A stretch of DNA of 19,362 nt from the NCBI GenBank assembly GCA_963545585.1, contig CAUUKX010000035.1, positions 1 through 19,362 of the forward strand, written 5' to 3'. The notes beneath the pieces are model-generated. The model did not search any database, was not told the DNA's origin, and saw only the letters and a program-made list of their open reading frames with translations. The translations under genes were made by a program, and so were the position numbers. This stretch comes from W11650 sp963545585 (GTDB lineage: Bacteria > Bacillota > Clostridia > Lachnospirales > Vallitaleaceae). The number at the start of each line of letters is the position of its first letter. Position 1 is the first letter of the stretch. Of the stretch, positions 1 through 7,604 are shown one piece after another.

Positions 1-1136
1 GTCTGCAAATGCTCCATTAAAAACTGACCATACTCCTGACCGGTCATACCGCCTGTTCGGCCGGTCAGGCGGCATTTCGGCTCTTTGGCCGCCGCCTCCA
101 GCGCCTGAACGATCCCCGCTGCCCGATCGGCATAGCCGATATGGGCCAGCAGCATGGCTGCCGCCCGAATAATCGACGACGGATCGGCATACTTGTCCCG
201 GCCCTCAGCCACCATTCGGGGAGCGGAGCCGTGAATGGCCTCAAACATGGCGTAGCGGTTACCGATATTAGCCGAACCGGCCGTTCCAACCCCGCCCTGA
301 AACTCCGCCGCTTCATCGGTTAAAATATCACCGTACAGATTCGGCAGGACAAACACCTGAAAATCCGTCCGCCGCTTGGGATCAATCAGCTTGGCCGTCA
401 TAATATCAATATACCAGTCATCAAACTCAATTTCCGGATATTCCTTGGCTACTTCCTGACAAATTTGCAAAAACTTGCCGTCCGTCGTTTTTATGACATT
501 AGCTTTGGTGACGGCAGTTACCTTTTTTTTGCCGTTTCGGCGGGCAAAATCAAACGCCGCCCTGGCAATCCGCTCGGCTCCGGGACTGGTAATAACCTTA
601 AAGTCAAAGGCCAAATCCTCGGTAATCTGAATCCCCTTGCTGCCCAAGACATAAGCGCCCTCGGTATTTTCCCGAAAGAAAGTCCAGTCAATCCCCTCCT
701 CCGGTACGCTGACCGGTCGGACATTGGCAAATAAATCCAGCTCCTTACGCATCGCCACATTGGCCGATTCGACATTGGGATAGCCATCACCGGCTCTAGG
801 CGTGGTAGTCGGGCCTTTGAGCAGCACATGACACTGCTTGATTTCCGCTAGAACCGCCGCCGGAATGGCGGCATTTTCTTTGGCTCGATTTTCAATAGTC
901 AGGCCCTCAATCGTCCGAATTTCCACCTTGCCGGCTGCAATTTCGTCCTTTAAGGAATATTCCAGCAACTGCCGGGCGACTGCCGTAATCGCCGGGCCGA
1001 TACCGTCGCCGCCGATTACGCCGATGATAACCGGGGATAAGGCCGAATAATCAATCATGGTATGATCGTTTTTCATCCGCTCTACCCGGGCTAATTGTTC
1101 CTTTACCAATTCTTCAAAATGCCTGCTGTAATCCAT
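1..1136 (-). CDS. Isocitrate/isopropylmalate-family dehydrogenase, probably isocitrate dehydrogenase (C-terminus cut by window edge)
   Basis: Beta-decarboxylating dehydrogenase that would oxidise isocitrate to 2-oxoglutarate in the cytoplasm, feeding glutamate synthesis. 378 codons are visible from the ATG at 1136, which follows an AGGGAGAAAGGG ribosome site; the stop lies beyond base 1. After a 40-residue head comes the Rossmann-like start VIIGVIGGDGIGPAI. The substrate helix reads ESANVAMRKELDLF, and its Ser-x-Asn-x-x-x-Arg pattern matches isocitrate rather than isopropylmalate enzymes. The cofactor segment GTAGSANIGNRYAMFEAIHGSAPR is split here only by description: GTAGSANIGNRYAMFEA is followed by IHGSAPRM. 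In the E. coli enzyme the two residues after HGTAP are Lys-Tyr (NADP), and NAD enzymes have Asp there; this protein has Arg-Met, so the cofactor is unclear. It lies 102 bp after leuS. A tartrate/malate-type member of the family is the main alternative. Confidence 0.85.
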   Translation of the reverse strand, partial: MDYSRHFEELVKEQLARVERMKNDHTMIDYSALSPVIIGVIGGDGIGPAITAVARQLLEYSLKDEIAAGKVEIRTIEGLTIENRAKENAAIPAAVLAEIKQCHVLLKGPTTTPRAGDGYPNVESANVAMRKELDLFANVRPVSVPEEGIDWTFFRENTEGAYVLGSKGIQITEDLAFDFKVITSPGAERIARAAFDFARRNGKKKVTAVTKANVIKTTDGKFLQICQEVAKEYPEIEFDDWYIDIMTAKLIDPKRRTDFQVFVLPNLYGDILTDEAAEFQGGVGTAGSANIGNRYAMFEAIHGSAPRMVAEGRDKYADPSSIIRAAAMLLAHIGYADRAAGIVQALEAAAKEPKCRLTGRTGGMTGQEYGQFLMEHLQ

Positions 1137-1174
1137 TTTCCCTTTCTCCCTTGCCGTCGGCGACCGCCTCTGCA

Positions 1175-1188
1175 GCCGGTCAACCGGC
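1175..1188. repeat. GC-rich hairpin between leuS and the dehydrogenase gene
   Basis: GCCGGT-CA-ACCGGC is a perfect 6-bp stem in the 102-bp gap between leuS and the downstream dehydrogenase. No U-run follows it in the direction of the genes, while AGTTTTC follows it on the plus strand, so it is not a convincing terminator for leuS. It may be a leader hairpin of the dehydrogenase mRNA. Confidence 0.4.
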
Positions 1189-1238
1189 AGTTTTCATAAA
1201 TCAGTCAGCAACGCCGCGGCTTTTACCATCAAATTAAG

Positions 1239-3641
1239 TTATTCCTTCACAACTAAGTTTACAATCTTACCCGGCACATAAATCTCTTTGACCAGAGAAA
1301 CCCCGGCCAGCCGTCCGGCGACCGCTTGCTTGGCCTGCTCCAGCACTTCCTCCTTGGATGCACCCGCCGCTACTTCCACCATTCCTCTCATCTTGCCGTT
1401 AATTTGAATCGGAATATTCAGCACTTCTTCCTTCATATGCTCGGCTTCGTATTCCGGCCAGCTTTCCTCAAAAATCGAGGTTTTATGGCCTAACTGCTCC
1501 CACAGCTCCTCGGCGATATGCGGCGCAAACGGCGACAATAAAATCAGCAGCGTTTCCATCGTCTTTTGATCCAAGGCTTCTTTTTTGGCATACTCATTTA
1601 ATTTATTGGTGAACTCCATAAAGCTGCTGACCACCGTATTTAGTCGAAAGGCATTCAACCGCTCGGTAATTTCATAAGTCAGCTGATGCCGCAATTTTAA
1701 GCTCTCTTTGGTTTCCCGGCCGGATTTGCCGATATTGGCACTGATTAAGTTCCACAGCTTATTTAAAAAGCGGTATACACCGTCAATGCCTTTGTCATCC
1801 CACTCGGCATCCAGTTCCGGCGGGCCGACAAATAATTCATACATCCGCAGGGAATCACTGCCATAATTCTCGACCAATTCATCGGGCGAAACCACATTGC
1901 CCTTGGATTTACTCATTTTAACACCGTTCCGGCCAATCATGCCCTGATTGAACAGGCGCGTAAACGGTTCTTCAAAGTCAACCGCCTTGATATCATATAA
2001 AAACTTCGTATAAAAGCGGGAATACAACAGGTGCAAAACTGCATGCTCAATCCCGCCGACATACATATCAACCGGCAGCCATTCCTTTAAAATGGCCGGA
2101 TCCGCCAATGCCTTATCATTTTTCGGATCGGGATAGCGCAGAAAATACCAGGACGACCCCGCCCACTGCGGCATGGTATTGGTTTCTCTTTTGGCCGGTC
2201 CGCCGCATTTGGGACAGGTGGTATTAACCCATTCCTCAATCGCTGCCAGCGGTGATTCGCCGGTACCGGTCGGCTCATAAGAGCTAACCTCGGGCAGACG
2301 CACCGGCAGTTCCGTTTCCGGCACGGCTACCGCACCGCATTTGGCGCAATGCACAATCGGAATCGGCTCGCCCCAATAGCGCTGCCGCGAAAATACCCAG
2401 TCCCGCAGCTTATAGTTAATCGTCTTTTTGCCGATGCCTTGCTGCTCGACATAATCAGAAATAACTGCTTTGGCTTCTTCCGAATCTAAGCCGTTAAACC
2501 GACCGGAATGAATCATGATGCCCGGCTCGGTATAGGCGGCCTGCAATTCTTCGGCCTGACCGCTTTTGGCAATAACTGGGGTAATCTTCAGGCCAAACTT
2601 TTGGGCGAACTCAAAGTCCCGTTCATCATGAGCCGGTACACACATGATTGCGCCCGTGCCGTAATCAGCTAAAACATAATCCGACAGCCAGATCGGCATT
2701 TTCTCACCGCTAAACGGATTAAGCGCATAGCTGCCGGTAAATACGCCGGTTTTTTCCTTGCTCTGCATCCGGTCAACCGACGAGCGCATGGAAGTTTCAA
2801 AAATATATTTCTCAACAGCCGCCCGATTGTCCTCGGTGGCAAGGCTTTGAGCCAAAGCATGTTCCGGCGCCAAAACCATAAAAGTCGCACCGTAAAGCGT
2901 ATCCGGCCGAGTAGTAAAGACCTTTATTTTCTGCTCTATGCCCTCAATCTGAAAATCCACTTCCGCCCCGAAGCTCTTACCAATCCAATCGGCCTGCATC
3001 TTTTTTACCTTCTCCGGCCAATTTAGCTTGTCCAAATCTTGCAGCAGCCGCTCGGCGTAGGCAGTAATCTTCAGCATCCACTGACGCAGATTCTTTTTGG
3101 TTACTTCCGTACCGCAGCGGTCGCACCGGCCTTCTTTCACTTCCTCATTGGCCAGGCCCGTTTTGCACGACGGACACCAGTTAATCGGCATTTCCTTTTC
3201 ATAGGCTAAACCCGCCTCGAACATCTTGGCAAAAATCCACTGCGTCCAGCGATAGTAGTCAGGATCGGTCGTATTGACTTCTTTTTCCCAATCATAAATC
3301 GCACTGATATCATGGAGCTGCTTTTTAAAATTGGCAATATTGGCTGCCGTACTGACCGCCGGGTGTTCCCCCTGCTGAATCGCATAATTCTCCGCCGGCA
3401 GTCCGAAAGCATCCCAGCCCATCGGATGCAGAACATGATAGCCTTGCAGCACTTTATAACGACTCCAGGCATCACTTAAGACATATCCCCGCCAATGCCC
3501 GACATGCAGTCCGCTGCCGGACGGATAGGGAAACATATCTAAGCAATAATATTTTTTCTTGCCCGCTCCCGGCTGATTGATTGGCTTTTCCTGCCAATGT
3601 TTTCTCCATTTAGCTTCTATGCTTCGATGTTCATATTTCAT
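1239..3641 (-). CDS. leuS: Leucyl-tRNA synthetase
   Basis: Class I synthetase that attaches leucine to tRNA-Leu in the cytoplasm; 800 residues, the normal bacterial length. Visible landmarks are the HIGH-type motif HVGH at residues 46-49, KMSKS at 575-579 (bases 1905-1919), the CP1 editing domain with TTRPDTLYG and the later GTGAIMCVPAHDERD, and two Cys-x-x-Cys pairs (CPSC, CDRC) of a zinc ribbon with another CAKC pair further on. The start was set at 3641 because AAGGGG lies at good distance and MKYEHRSIEAKWRKHW matches how the family begins. An in-frame ATG at 3689, with CAGGA before it, would add 16 lysine-rich residues. The 243-bp leader holds a small hairpin at 3737-3754 (GAAACG/CGTTTC) but no T-box core sequence, which is often found before leuS in Firmicutes. 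Confidence 0.97.
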   Translation of the reverse strand: MKYEHRSIEAKWRKHWQEKPINQPGAGKKKYYCLDMFPYPSGSGLHVGHWRGYVLSDAWSRYKVLQGYHVLHPMGWDAFGLPAENYAIQQGEHPAVSTAANIANFKKQLHDISAIYDWEKEVNTTDPDYYRWTQWIFAKMFEAGLAYEKEMPINWCPSCKTGLANEEVKEGRCDRCGTEVTKKNLRQWMLKITAYAERLLQDLDKLNWPEKVKKMQADWIGKSFGAEVDFQIEGIEQKIKVFTTRPDTLYGATFMVLAPEHALAQSLATEDNRAAVEKYIFETSMRSSVDRMQSKEKTGVFTGSYALNPFSGEKMPIWLSDYVLADYGTGAIMCVPAHDERDFEFAQKFGLKITPVIAKSGQAEELQAAYTEPGIMIHSGRFNGLDSEEAKAVISDYVEQQGIGKKTINYKLRDWVFSRQRYWGEPIPIVHCAKCGAVAVPETELPVRLPEVSSYEPTGTGESPLAAIEEWVNTTCPKCGGPAKRETNTMPQWAGSSWYFLRYPDPKNDKALADPAILKEWLPVDMYVGGIEHAVLHLLYSRFYTKFLYDIKAVDFEEPFTRLFNQGMIGRNGVKMSKSKGNVVSPDELVENYGSDSLRMYELFVGPPELDAEWDDKGIDGVYRFLNKLWNLISANIGKSGRETKESLKLRHQLTYEITERLNAFRLNTVVSSFMEFTNKLNEYAKKEALDQKTMETLLILLSPFAPHIAEELWEQLGHKTSIFEESWPEYEAEHMKEEVLNIPIQINGKMRGMVEVAAGASKEEVLEQAKQAVAGRLAGVSLVKEIYVPGKIVNLVVKE

Positions 3642-3884
3642 GATTTGCCCCTTTTCCTTTTCTGATATTGTTTCAATCTTTCGCTTCATTTTTTCCTGTT
3701 TTCTAAAACAGTTTTTAACTCCGCTTTCCCCAGATCGAAACGCCCACACGTTTCTCTGTTAAAATTCCTTTTTTTGTTCTGATCTTTTGTGCAAAATACC
3801 TTGCCCGCTGCCAAAATACACCTGTTCTTTCGTACCCGCACCTTGCTTTCGCCAGCACCGAATGGGAATCCTTTATGCAGCGCC

Positions 3885-4754
3885 TTACGGTGCAGGATTT
3901 GCCGGCTGCTCCGGCTGTCCCTCGGACGGAGCAGCCGTTTTATCGGAATTTCCCTGCTGCTCGCCGCTTTCTTCATATTTGCCAGAATCTTCGACCGTAC
4001 TTTCATCTTCCGGCGGATTGCCGACATCAATCGGATTGCCGCTGACAAAAGCGGCCGGATCGGTAATCATTTGATATTTCTTTAACACATAGCGGTCGCT
4101 GACCAGTTGAAACTCAGCCTTAACCTGATGATCAATCTGGCCGACCTCGGTATTATTGCCGTTTAAAACCGCCGAATACACCTTGGGCGCTGTTTCCGTC
4201 ACCGATAAAATATCCAGCCGCGTCGGCCATTCTCTCAAGTCCGCCTTGATTACATAATTATCGTCCTCAAACAAAATCTCATGCTGGCTCAAGGAATGAT
4301 GCGCCTCAATTTTTTTGTCAAAAAAGCGCAGCACAACTTCTTCCATTTGTTTTTTGGGAATATACAGCCGGAAAGTATCGGTATCAAAGCGCAGCCCTTG
4401 GTTTTCCATCTGCATGATATAGGAAGCAGCAAAACTAAGCATCGCATCCGGTGAAATCGCACCAGTTTCACTATTTAACTCCTTATCAAACAAATTATTA
4501 TAATAAAAATACTCCAACCAGGCTTTCATTCTCTTTATCTCGGTAATATCCTTGACCTGCACCGGCACAAAACTTTTGGAAATTACTTCCTCTGTACTTT
4601 CATCGGTTTTCACTTCACTGCCCGTTTCCGCTTTTTGTTCTGCCGGTTCCGGCTCTGTTTTCGGCTCCGCTTTCTGGCCACAGGCCGTCAGCATGACTAA
4701 AAGCAAAACCGCCAAAACTAAAAACTTTTTTTGATTAGAAAAAAAACACCGCAA
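3885..4754 (-). CDS. Lipoprotein of unknown function with acidic proline-rich tail
   Basis: A 289-residue secreted lipoprotein; no family was recognised. The N-terminus has lysines, a hydrophobic stretch and the lipobox LTAC with the acylated cysteine at residue 25, so it should be anchored to the outer face of the membrane. Next comes a Glu/Lys/Pro-rich linker to about residue 60, a folded middle (about 65-240) rich in aromatic and charged residues, and a low-complexity Pro/Glu/Gly/Ser tail that ends in PANPAP. The start is TTG: two TTG codons lie in tandem at 4757 and 4754, and AAGGAGG at 4762-4768 is 7 nt from the second and 4 nt from the first, favouring 4754. No ATG occurs before the signal-peptide core. 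It begins 23 bp after the DegV stop, so both are probably co-transcribed. Confidence 0.85.
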   Translation of the reverse strand: MRCFFSNQKKFLVLAVLLLVMLTACGQKAEPKTEPEPAEQKAETGSEVKTDESTEEVISKSFVPVQVKDITEIKRMKAWLEYFYYNNLFDKELNSETGAISPDAMLSFAASYIMQMENQGLRFDTDTFRLYIPKKQMEEVVLRFFDKKIEAHHSLSQHEILFEDDNYVIKADLREWPTRLDILSVTETAPKVYSAVLNGNNTEVGQIDHQVKAEFQLVSDRYVLKKYQMITDPAAFVSGNPIDVGNPPEDESTVEDSGKYEESGEQQGNSDKTAAPSEGQPEQPANPAP

Positions 4755-4761
4755 CAAATTG

Positions 4762-4768
4762 CCTCCTT
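4762..4768 (-). promoter_or_regulatory. Ribosome binding site deciding a TTG start
   Basis: AAGGAGG reads on the minus strand in the 23-bp gap after the DegV gene. It is a full-length Shine-Dalgarno match and is what supports the TTG start of the lipoprotein, since no ATG is available. Confidence 0.8.
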
Positions 4769-4777
4769 ATGATATCA

Positions 4778-5626
4778 TTATTTTTTTACATAAAAAACCG
4801 CCAATACGCCCGGACCGGCATGCGTGCCGATCGTTGGCCCAATCTCGGAAATAAAAATCGGTTTTTCCCATTGCAGTTCTTCCCGAATGGCCTGTTCCAG
4901 CTGTTTTGCAATCGCTGGGTCGGCTCCATGACCGAGGCAGATAAACTCGGTCTGCTTGCGGTCAAGATTTTCTTTCATGTGTTTAATATAGTAGGGAATG
5001 ACCCGTTTCCGGCCTCTAACCTTGCTGATTGGCTTGGTCATCCCGTCCTCGACAATCAAAATCGGCTTTAAATCCAAAAGTTCAGCCACAAAGGCTTTAG
5101 TTCCGGTAATCCGGCCGCCACGTTTTAAAAACTCCAAAGTATCGACCGAAAATAAATGCTCAATCCTGTTTTCAGTGTAAGGCTTCGCCAGTTCGTTTAT
5201 TTCTTTTAGACTCTTATTTTCTTTTATCCAATTTAAAATCTTAATCGCCAGATAGGCTTCACCCATACAAAGCATATTGGAATCAATCAGCAAAATATTA
5301 TCTCCGCCACCGGCTTCTTCCTTGGCAATCATAGCCGATTGAAACGTACCGCTGGCCACAGATGCAATCGTCAGACAAACCACCTGATTACCAGCTGCCA
5401 GTTCCTTTTTAAACTCTTCAATAAAAGCCTCAGGTCTTACCTGCGATGTTTTCGGCATTTCTTTTTCGGTTTTCAGTTTCTCAAAAAACTCATTCGGAGT
5501 GATGGTTCTCCGGTCAAAATATTCCTTATCGCCAAAGTTAATGCTTAAAGGCAAAATTGTTACTCTCTCATCATCAGCTACAAAATCCGGACAATCCGCC
5601 GAAGAATCCACTATCAATTTAATCAT
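4778..5626 (-). CDS. DegV family protein (fatty-acid-binding, FakB-like)
   Basis: 282 residues, the usual length of the family. DegV/FakB proteins hold a fatty acid in the cytoplasm so that the FakA kinase can phosphorylate its carboxylate before it enters phospholipid synthesis. Matching motifs are the N-terminal VDSSADCP, TSQVRPEAF near residue 77, the SGTFQSA segment, FLKRGGRI, and the C-terminal IGPTIGTHAGPG, which form the ligand pocket in this family. The start at 5626 follows AAAGGA with 7 nt spacing; an earlier in-frame ATG at 5671 would add 15 residues with no good ribosome site. It lies upstream of the lipoprotein in a likely two-gene operon. No fakA-like gene is in this window, and the bound lipid cannot be told from sequence. 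Confidence 0.93.
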   Translation of the reverse strand: MIKLIVDSSADCPDFVADDERVTILPLSINFGDKEYFDRRTITPNEFFEKLKTEKEMPKTSQVRPEAFIEEFKKELAAGNQVVCLTIASVASGTFQSAMIAKEEAGGGDNILLIDSNMLCMGEAYLAIKILNWIKENKSLKEINELAKPYTENRIEHLFSVDTLEFLKRGGRITGTKAFVAELLDLKPILIVEDGMTKPISKVRGRKRVIPYYIKHMKENLDRKQTEFICLGHGADPAIAKQLEQAIREELQWEKPIFISEIGPTIGTHAGPGVLAVFYVKK

Positions 5627-5643
5627 CTCTGATTCCTTTCCAC

Positions 5644-5672
5644 TTATATATTTATTTTCCGATTTCGGCAAG
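5644..5672 (-). promoter_or_regulatory. Possible promoter of the DegV-lipoprotein operon
   Basis: On the minus strand TTGCCG is followed after 17 bp by TATAAG, just upstream of the DegV ribosome site. It would give a very short leader of about 15 nt. A second -10-like TATACT lies further upstream without a good -35, so the true start site is uncertain. The rest of the 183-bp gap to radA shows only a weak stem at 5759-5779 (GCCGT/ACGGC). Confidence 0.35.
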
Positions 5673-5809
5673 TATAAATATCTATCGGCTTAATACCCAC
5701 ATTTATCTCGGCAAACTGCACCTGTCTTGTCTGAACCGGAATGCTTATTTTTGCTCCTGCCGTAACTTTATTTCACGGCTCAATTTTCCTACCGACCGAT
5801 ATCAGCCGC

Positions 5810-7189
5810 CTAAAACAAAAGTTCTTTTAATTGTTTAATATGCCTGATGCCGATTAGTTCTATGCTTTTATCCGCATTTGACTTGGTAAGATTGGCCTGT
5901 GGAATAATCACCTTTTCAAAGCCCAATTTTTTTGCTTCTCTAATTCTCTGTTCGCCAAAGGGAATTCCCCGGATTTCACCGGTCAAGCCAACCTCGCCCA
6001 TGACCAGCACCGGCTGCGGCAGCGGGATTTCCAAATAAGCTGAATAAATCGCCGTGGCTACACCCAAATCAACCGCCGTTTCATCGACCTTTAAGCCGCC
6101 GGCCAAATTGACAAAGCAGTCCAGCATATTCAGCTTCAAGCCGCCCTTGCGCTCTAAAACCGCCAGCAGCATCAGCAGCCGGTTATAATCATAGCCGGTT
6201 ACCGTCCGGCGGGCAATATTAAAAGCCATCCCCGCCAGCAACGCCTGTACTTCAATAATCAGAGGCCGAGTACCTTCCATCACGCAGGCAGCCACCGATC
6301 CGTATTCATTCACTGGCCGGCCGTTCAGCATATATTCGGATGGATTCAGGACTTCCTGTAAACCGGTTTGCTTCATTTCAAAGATGCCGACTTCATTGGT
6401 CGCACCGAACCGGTTTTTAACCGCCCGCAGCAAGCGGTAAGCGGCATTTTTATCGCCTTCAAAATAAAGAACCGTATCCACCATATGCTCCAGCACCCGC
6501 GGGCCTGCAATCAGACCTTCTTTGGTAACATGGCCGACAATAAAAACCGCCATGCCCGTTGTTTTAGCCAGCCGCACCAGCTCAGCCGTCACTTCCCGCA
6601 CTTGGCTGATAGAACCTGCCGCCGAACTGATTTCCGGCTGATAAATCGTTTGAATGGAATCCAGCATCAAAATATCCGGTTTTTCCCTGCTAATCGTATC
6701 GGCAATCGCATCAAAACCCACTTCCGAATAAATTAGCAAATTTTCCTCATTCACGCCCAAACGGTCAGCCCGCAGCTTAATCTGGCGAAGCGCTTCTTCA
6801 CCGGACACATATAAGATTTTTTTATCCTGATGGCCGAGTCTTTGGCAAATCTGCAAGAGCAAAGTGCTTTTACCGATGCCCGGATCGCCGCCAATCAAGA
6901 TAACCGAACCTTCCACCACGCCGCCGCCCAGCACCCGGTCAAGTTCCTGCAAACCGGTACTGATCCGGATTTCTTCGCTCAGCGAAATATCTTTCAGCTT
7001 TTCCGGCCGGGCAGTTTCCGGCAGCAGGTTTCGTCTGATTGGCCCGGCAACCTCTTTCGCCTTTGCCTTCGGCTCTTCCACATAACTGTTCCATGCACCG
7101 CAGGCCGGACATTTACCCAGCCATTTGGGGCTTTCATTGCCGCATTCACTGCAGAAGAAAACCGATTTAGCCGCTTTTTCCTTGGCCAT
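5810..7189 (-). CDS. radA: DNA repair protein RadA
   Basis: A 459-residue RecA-like ATPase that promotes branch migration during recombinational repair. Domains run in the standard order: a zinc finger with Cys13, Cys16, Cys27 and Cys30; a RecA-like core with Walker A GGDPGIGKST (residues 100-109) and Walker B ILMLDSIQTI; the RadA-specific KNRFG motif; and a C-terminal Lon-like domain ending near LKELLF. The start at 7189 is chosen because MAKEKAAKSVFFCSECG matches the family; a longer frame reads back to 7231 but only into the preceding gene. A single base separates its ATG from the stop of the upstream small gene, and the ribosome site lies in that gene's last codons, so translation is probably coupled. 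The clpC-radA association is common in Firmicutes. Confidence 0.97.
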   Translation of the reverse strand: MAKEKAAKSVFFCSECGNESPKWLGKCPACGAWNSYVEEPKAKAKEVAGPIRRNLLPETARPEKLKDISLSEEIRISTGLQELDRVLGGGVVEGSVILIGGDPGIGKSTLLLQICQRLGHQDKKILYVSGEEALRQIKLRADRLGVNEENLLIYSEVGFDAIADTISREKPDILMLDSIQTIYQPEISSAAGSISQVREVTAELVRLAKTTGMAVFIVGHVTKEGLIAGPRVLEHMVDTVLYFEGDKNAAYRLLRAVKNRFGATNEVGIFEMKQTGLQEVLNPSEYMLNGRPVNEYGSVAACVMEGTRPLIIEVQALLAGMAFNIARRTVTGYDYNRLLMLLAVLERKGGLKLNMLDCFVNLAGGLKVDETAVDLGVATAIYSAYLEIPLPQPVLVMGEVGLTGEIRGIPFGEQRIREAKKLGFEKVIIPQANLTKSNADKSIELIGIRHIKQLKELLF

Positions 7190-7190
7190 C

Positions 7191-7595
7191 TTATTTCTTT
7201 TCCATTTTAATCTTCTGGGCGCCGGTGTCAAAGCTCAAGCTAAAGCTAATCTTGCCGGAATGATTGGCATTGACTTTACCAACCTGAGTTGAGTTAATCA
7301 GCAGCCGGTACTCTGCATTCGGCTCCAATCCCAGCGTAACCTGCACCGGCTCTACTCCGTTAACCGTAAAGGTTACTTCACTCGTTCCGACACAAAAATC
7401 CGTTACCACCGTTCCCGGCACCGATTCATATAAAAGATACGAATTCTTTTCCAGTCGGGTGATCTCCTTATGGCTTTTGATGTTATAAATGTTTCCGTCT
7501 AATTCAAAGCCCTCCTGCTTTTGCTTTTCGACACTCTCACAATCGCCGAAATTAAGTAAGCCCTTAGCCGCCGAGATCAATTTTTCCAGTTTCAT
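7191..7595 (-). CDS. Small conserved protein of unknown function between clpC and radA
   Basis: 134 residues, no signal peptide and no membrane segment, so cytoplasmic. The central part has alternating beta-like strands (IYNIKSHKEITRLEKNSYLL, YESVPGTVVTDF, VTFTVNGVEPVQVTLGLEP) and suggests a small beta-sandwich. I recall similar short proteins in Clostridia, sometimes carrying the name endosialidase; nothing in this sequence supports sialidase activity, and I treat the function as unknown. AGGAGG at 7601-7606 overlaps the clpC stop codon and sits 5 nt before the ATG, and the end abuts radA by one base, so it is an integral middle gene of the clpC-radA operon. That position hints at a link to protein quality control or repair, by context only. 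Confidence 0.85.
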   Translation of the reverse strand: MKLEKLISAAKGLLNFGDCESVEKQKQEGFELDGNIYNIKSHKEITRLEKNSYLLYESVPGTVVTDFCVGTSEVTFTVNGVEPVQVTLGLEPNAEYRLLINSTQVGKVNANHSGKISFSLSFDTGAQKIKMEKK

Positions 7596-7604
7596 TTTGT
7601 CCTC

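Noticed and set aside
3642..3884. T-box leader before leuS
   Set aside because: No TGGNACCGCG-type core and no terminator/antiterminator pair were found.
6368..6736. Plus-strand open frames opposite radA and clpC
   Set aside because: They mirror the codon pattern of the minus-strand genes, lack ribosome sites, and encode His/Arg/Cys-rich composition typical of antisense shadows.
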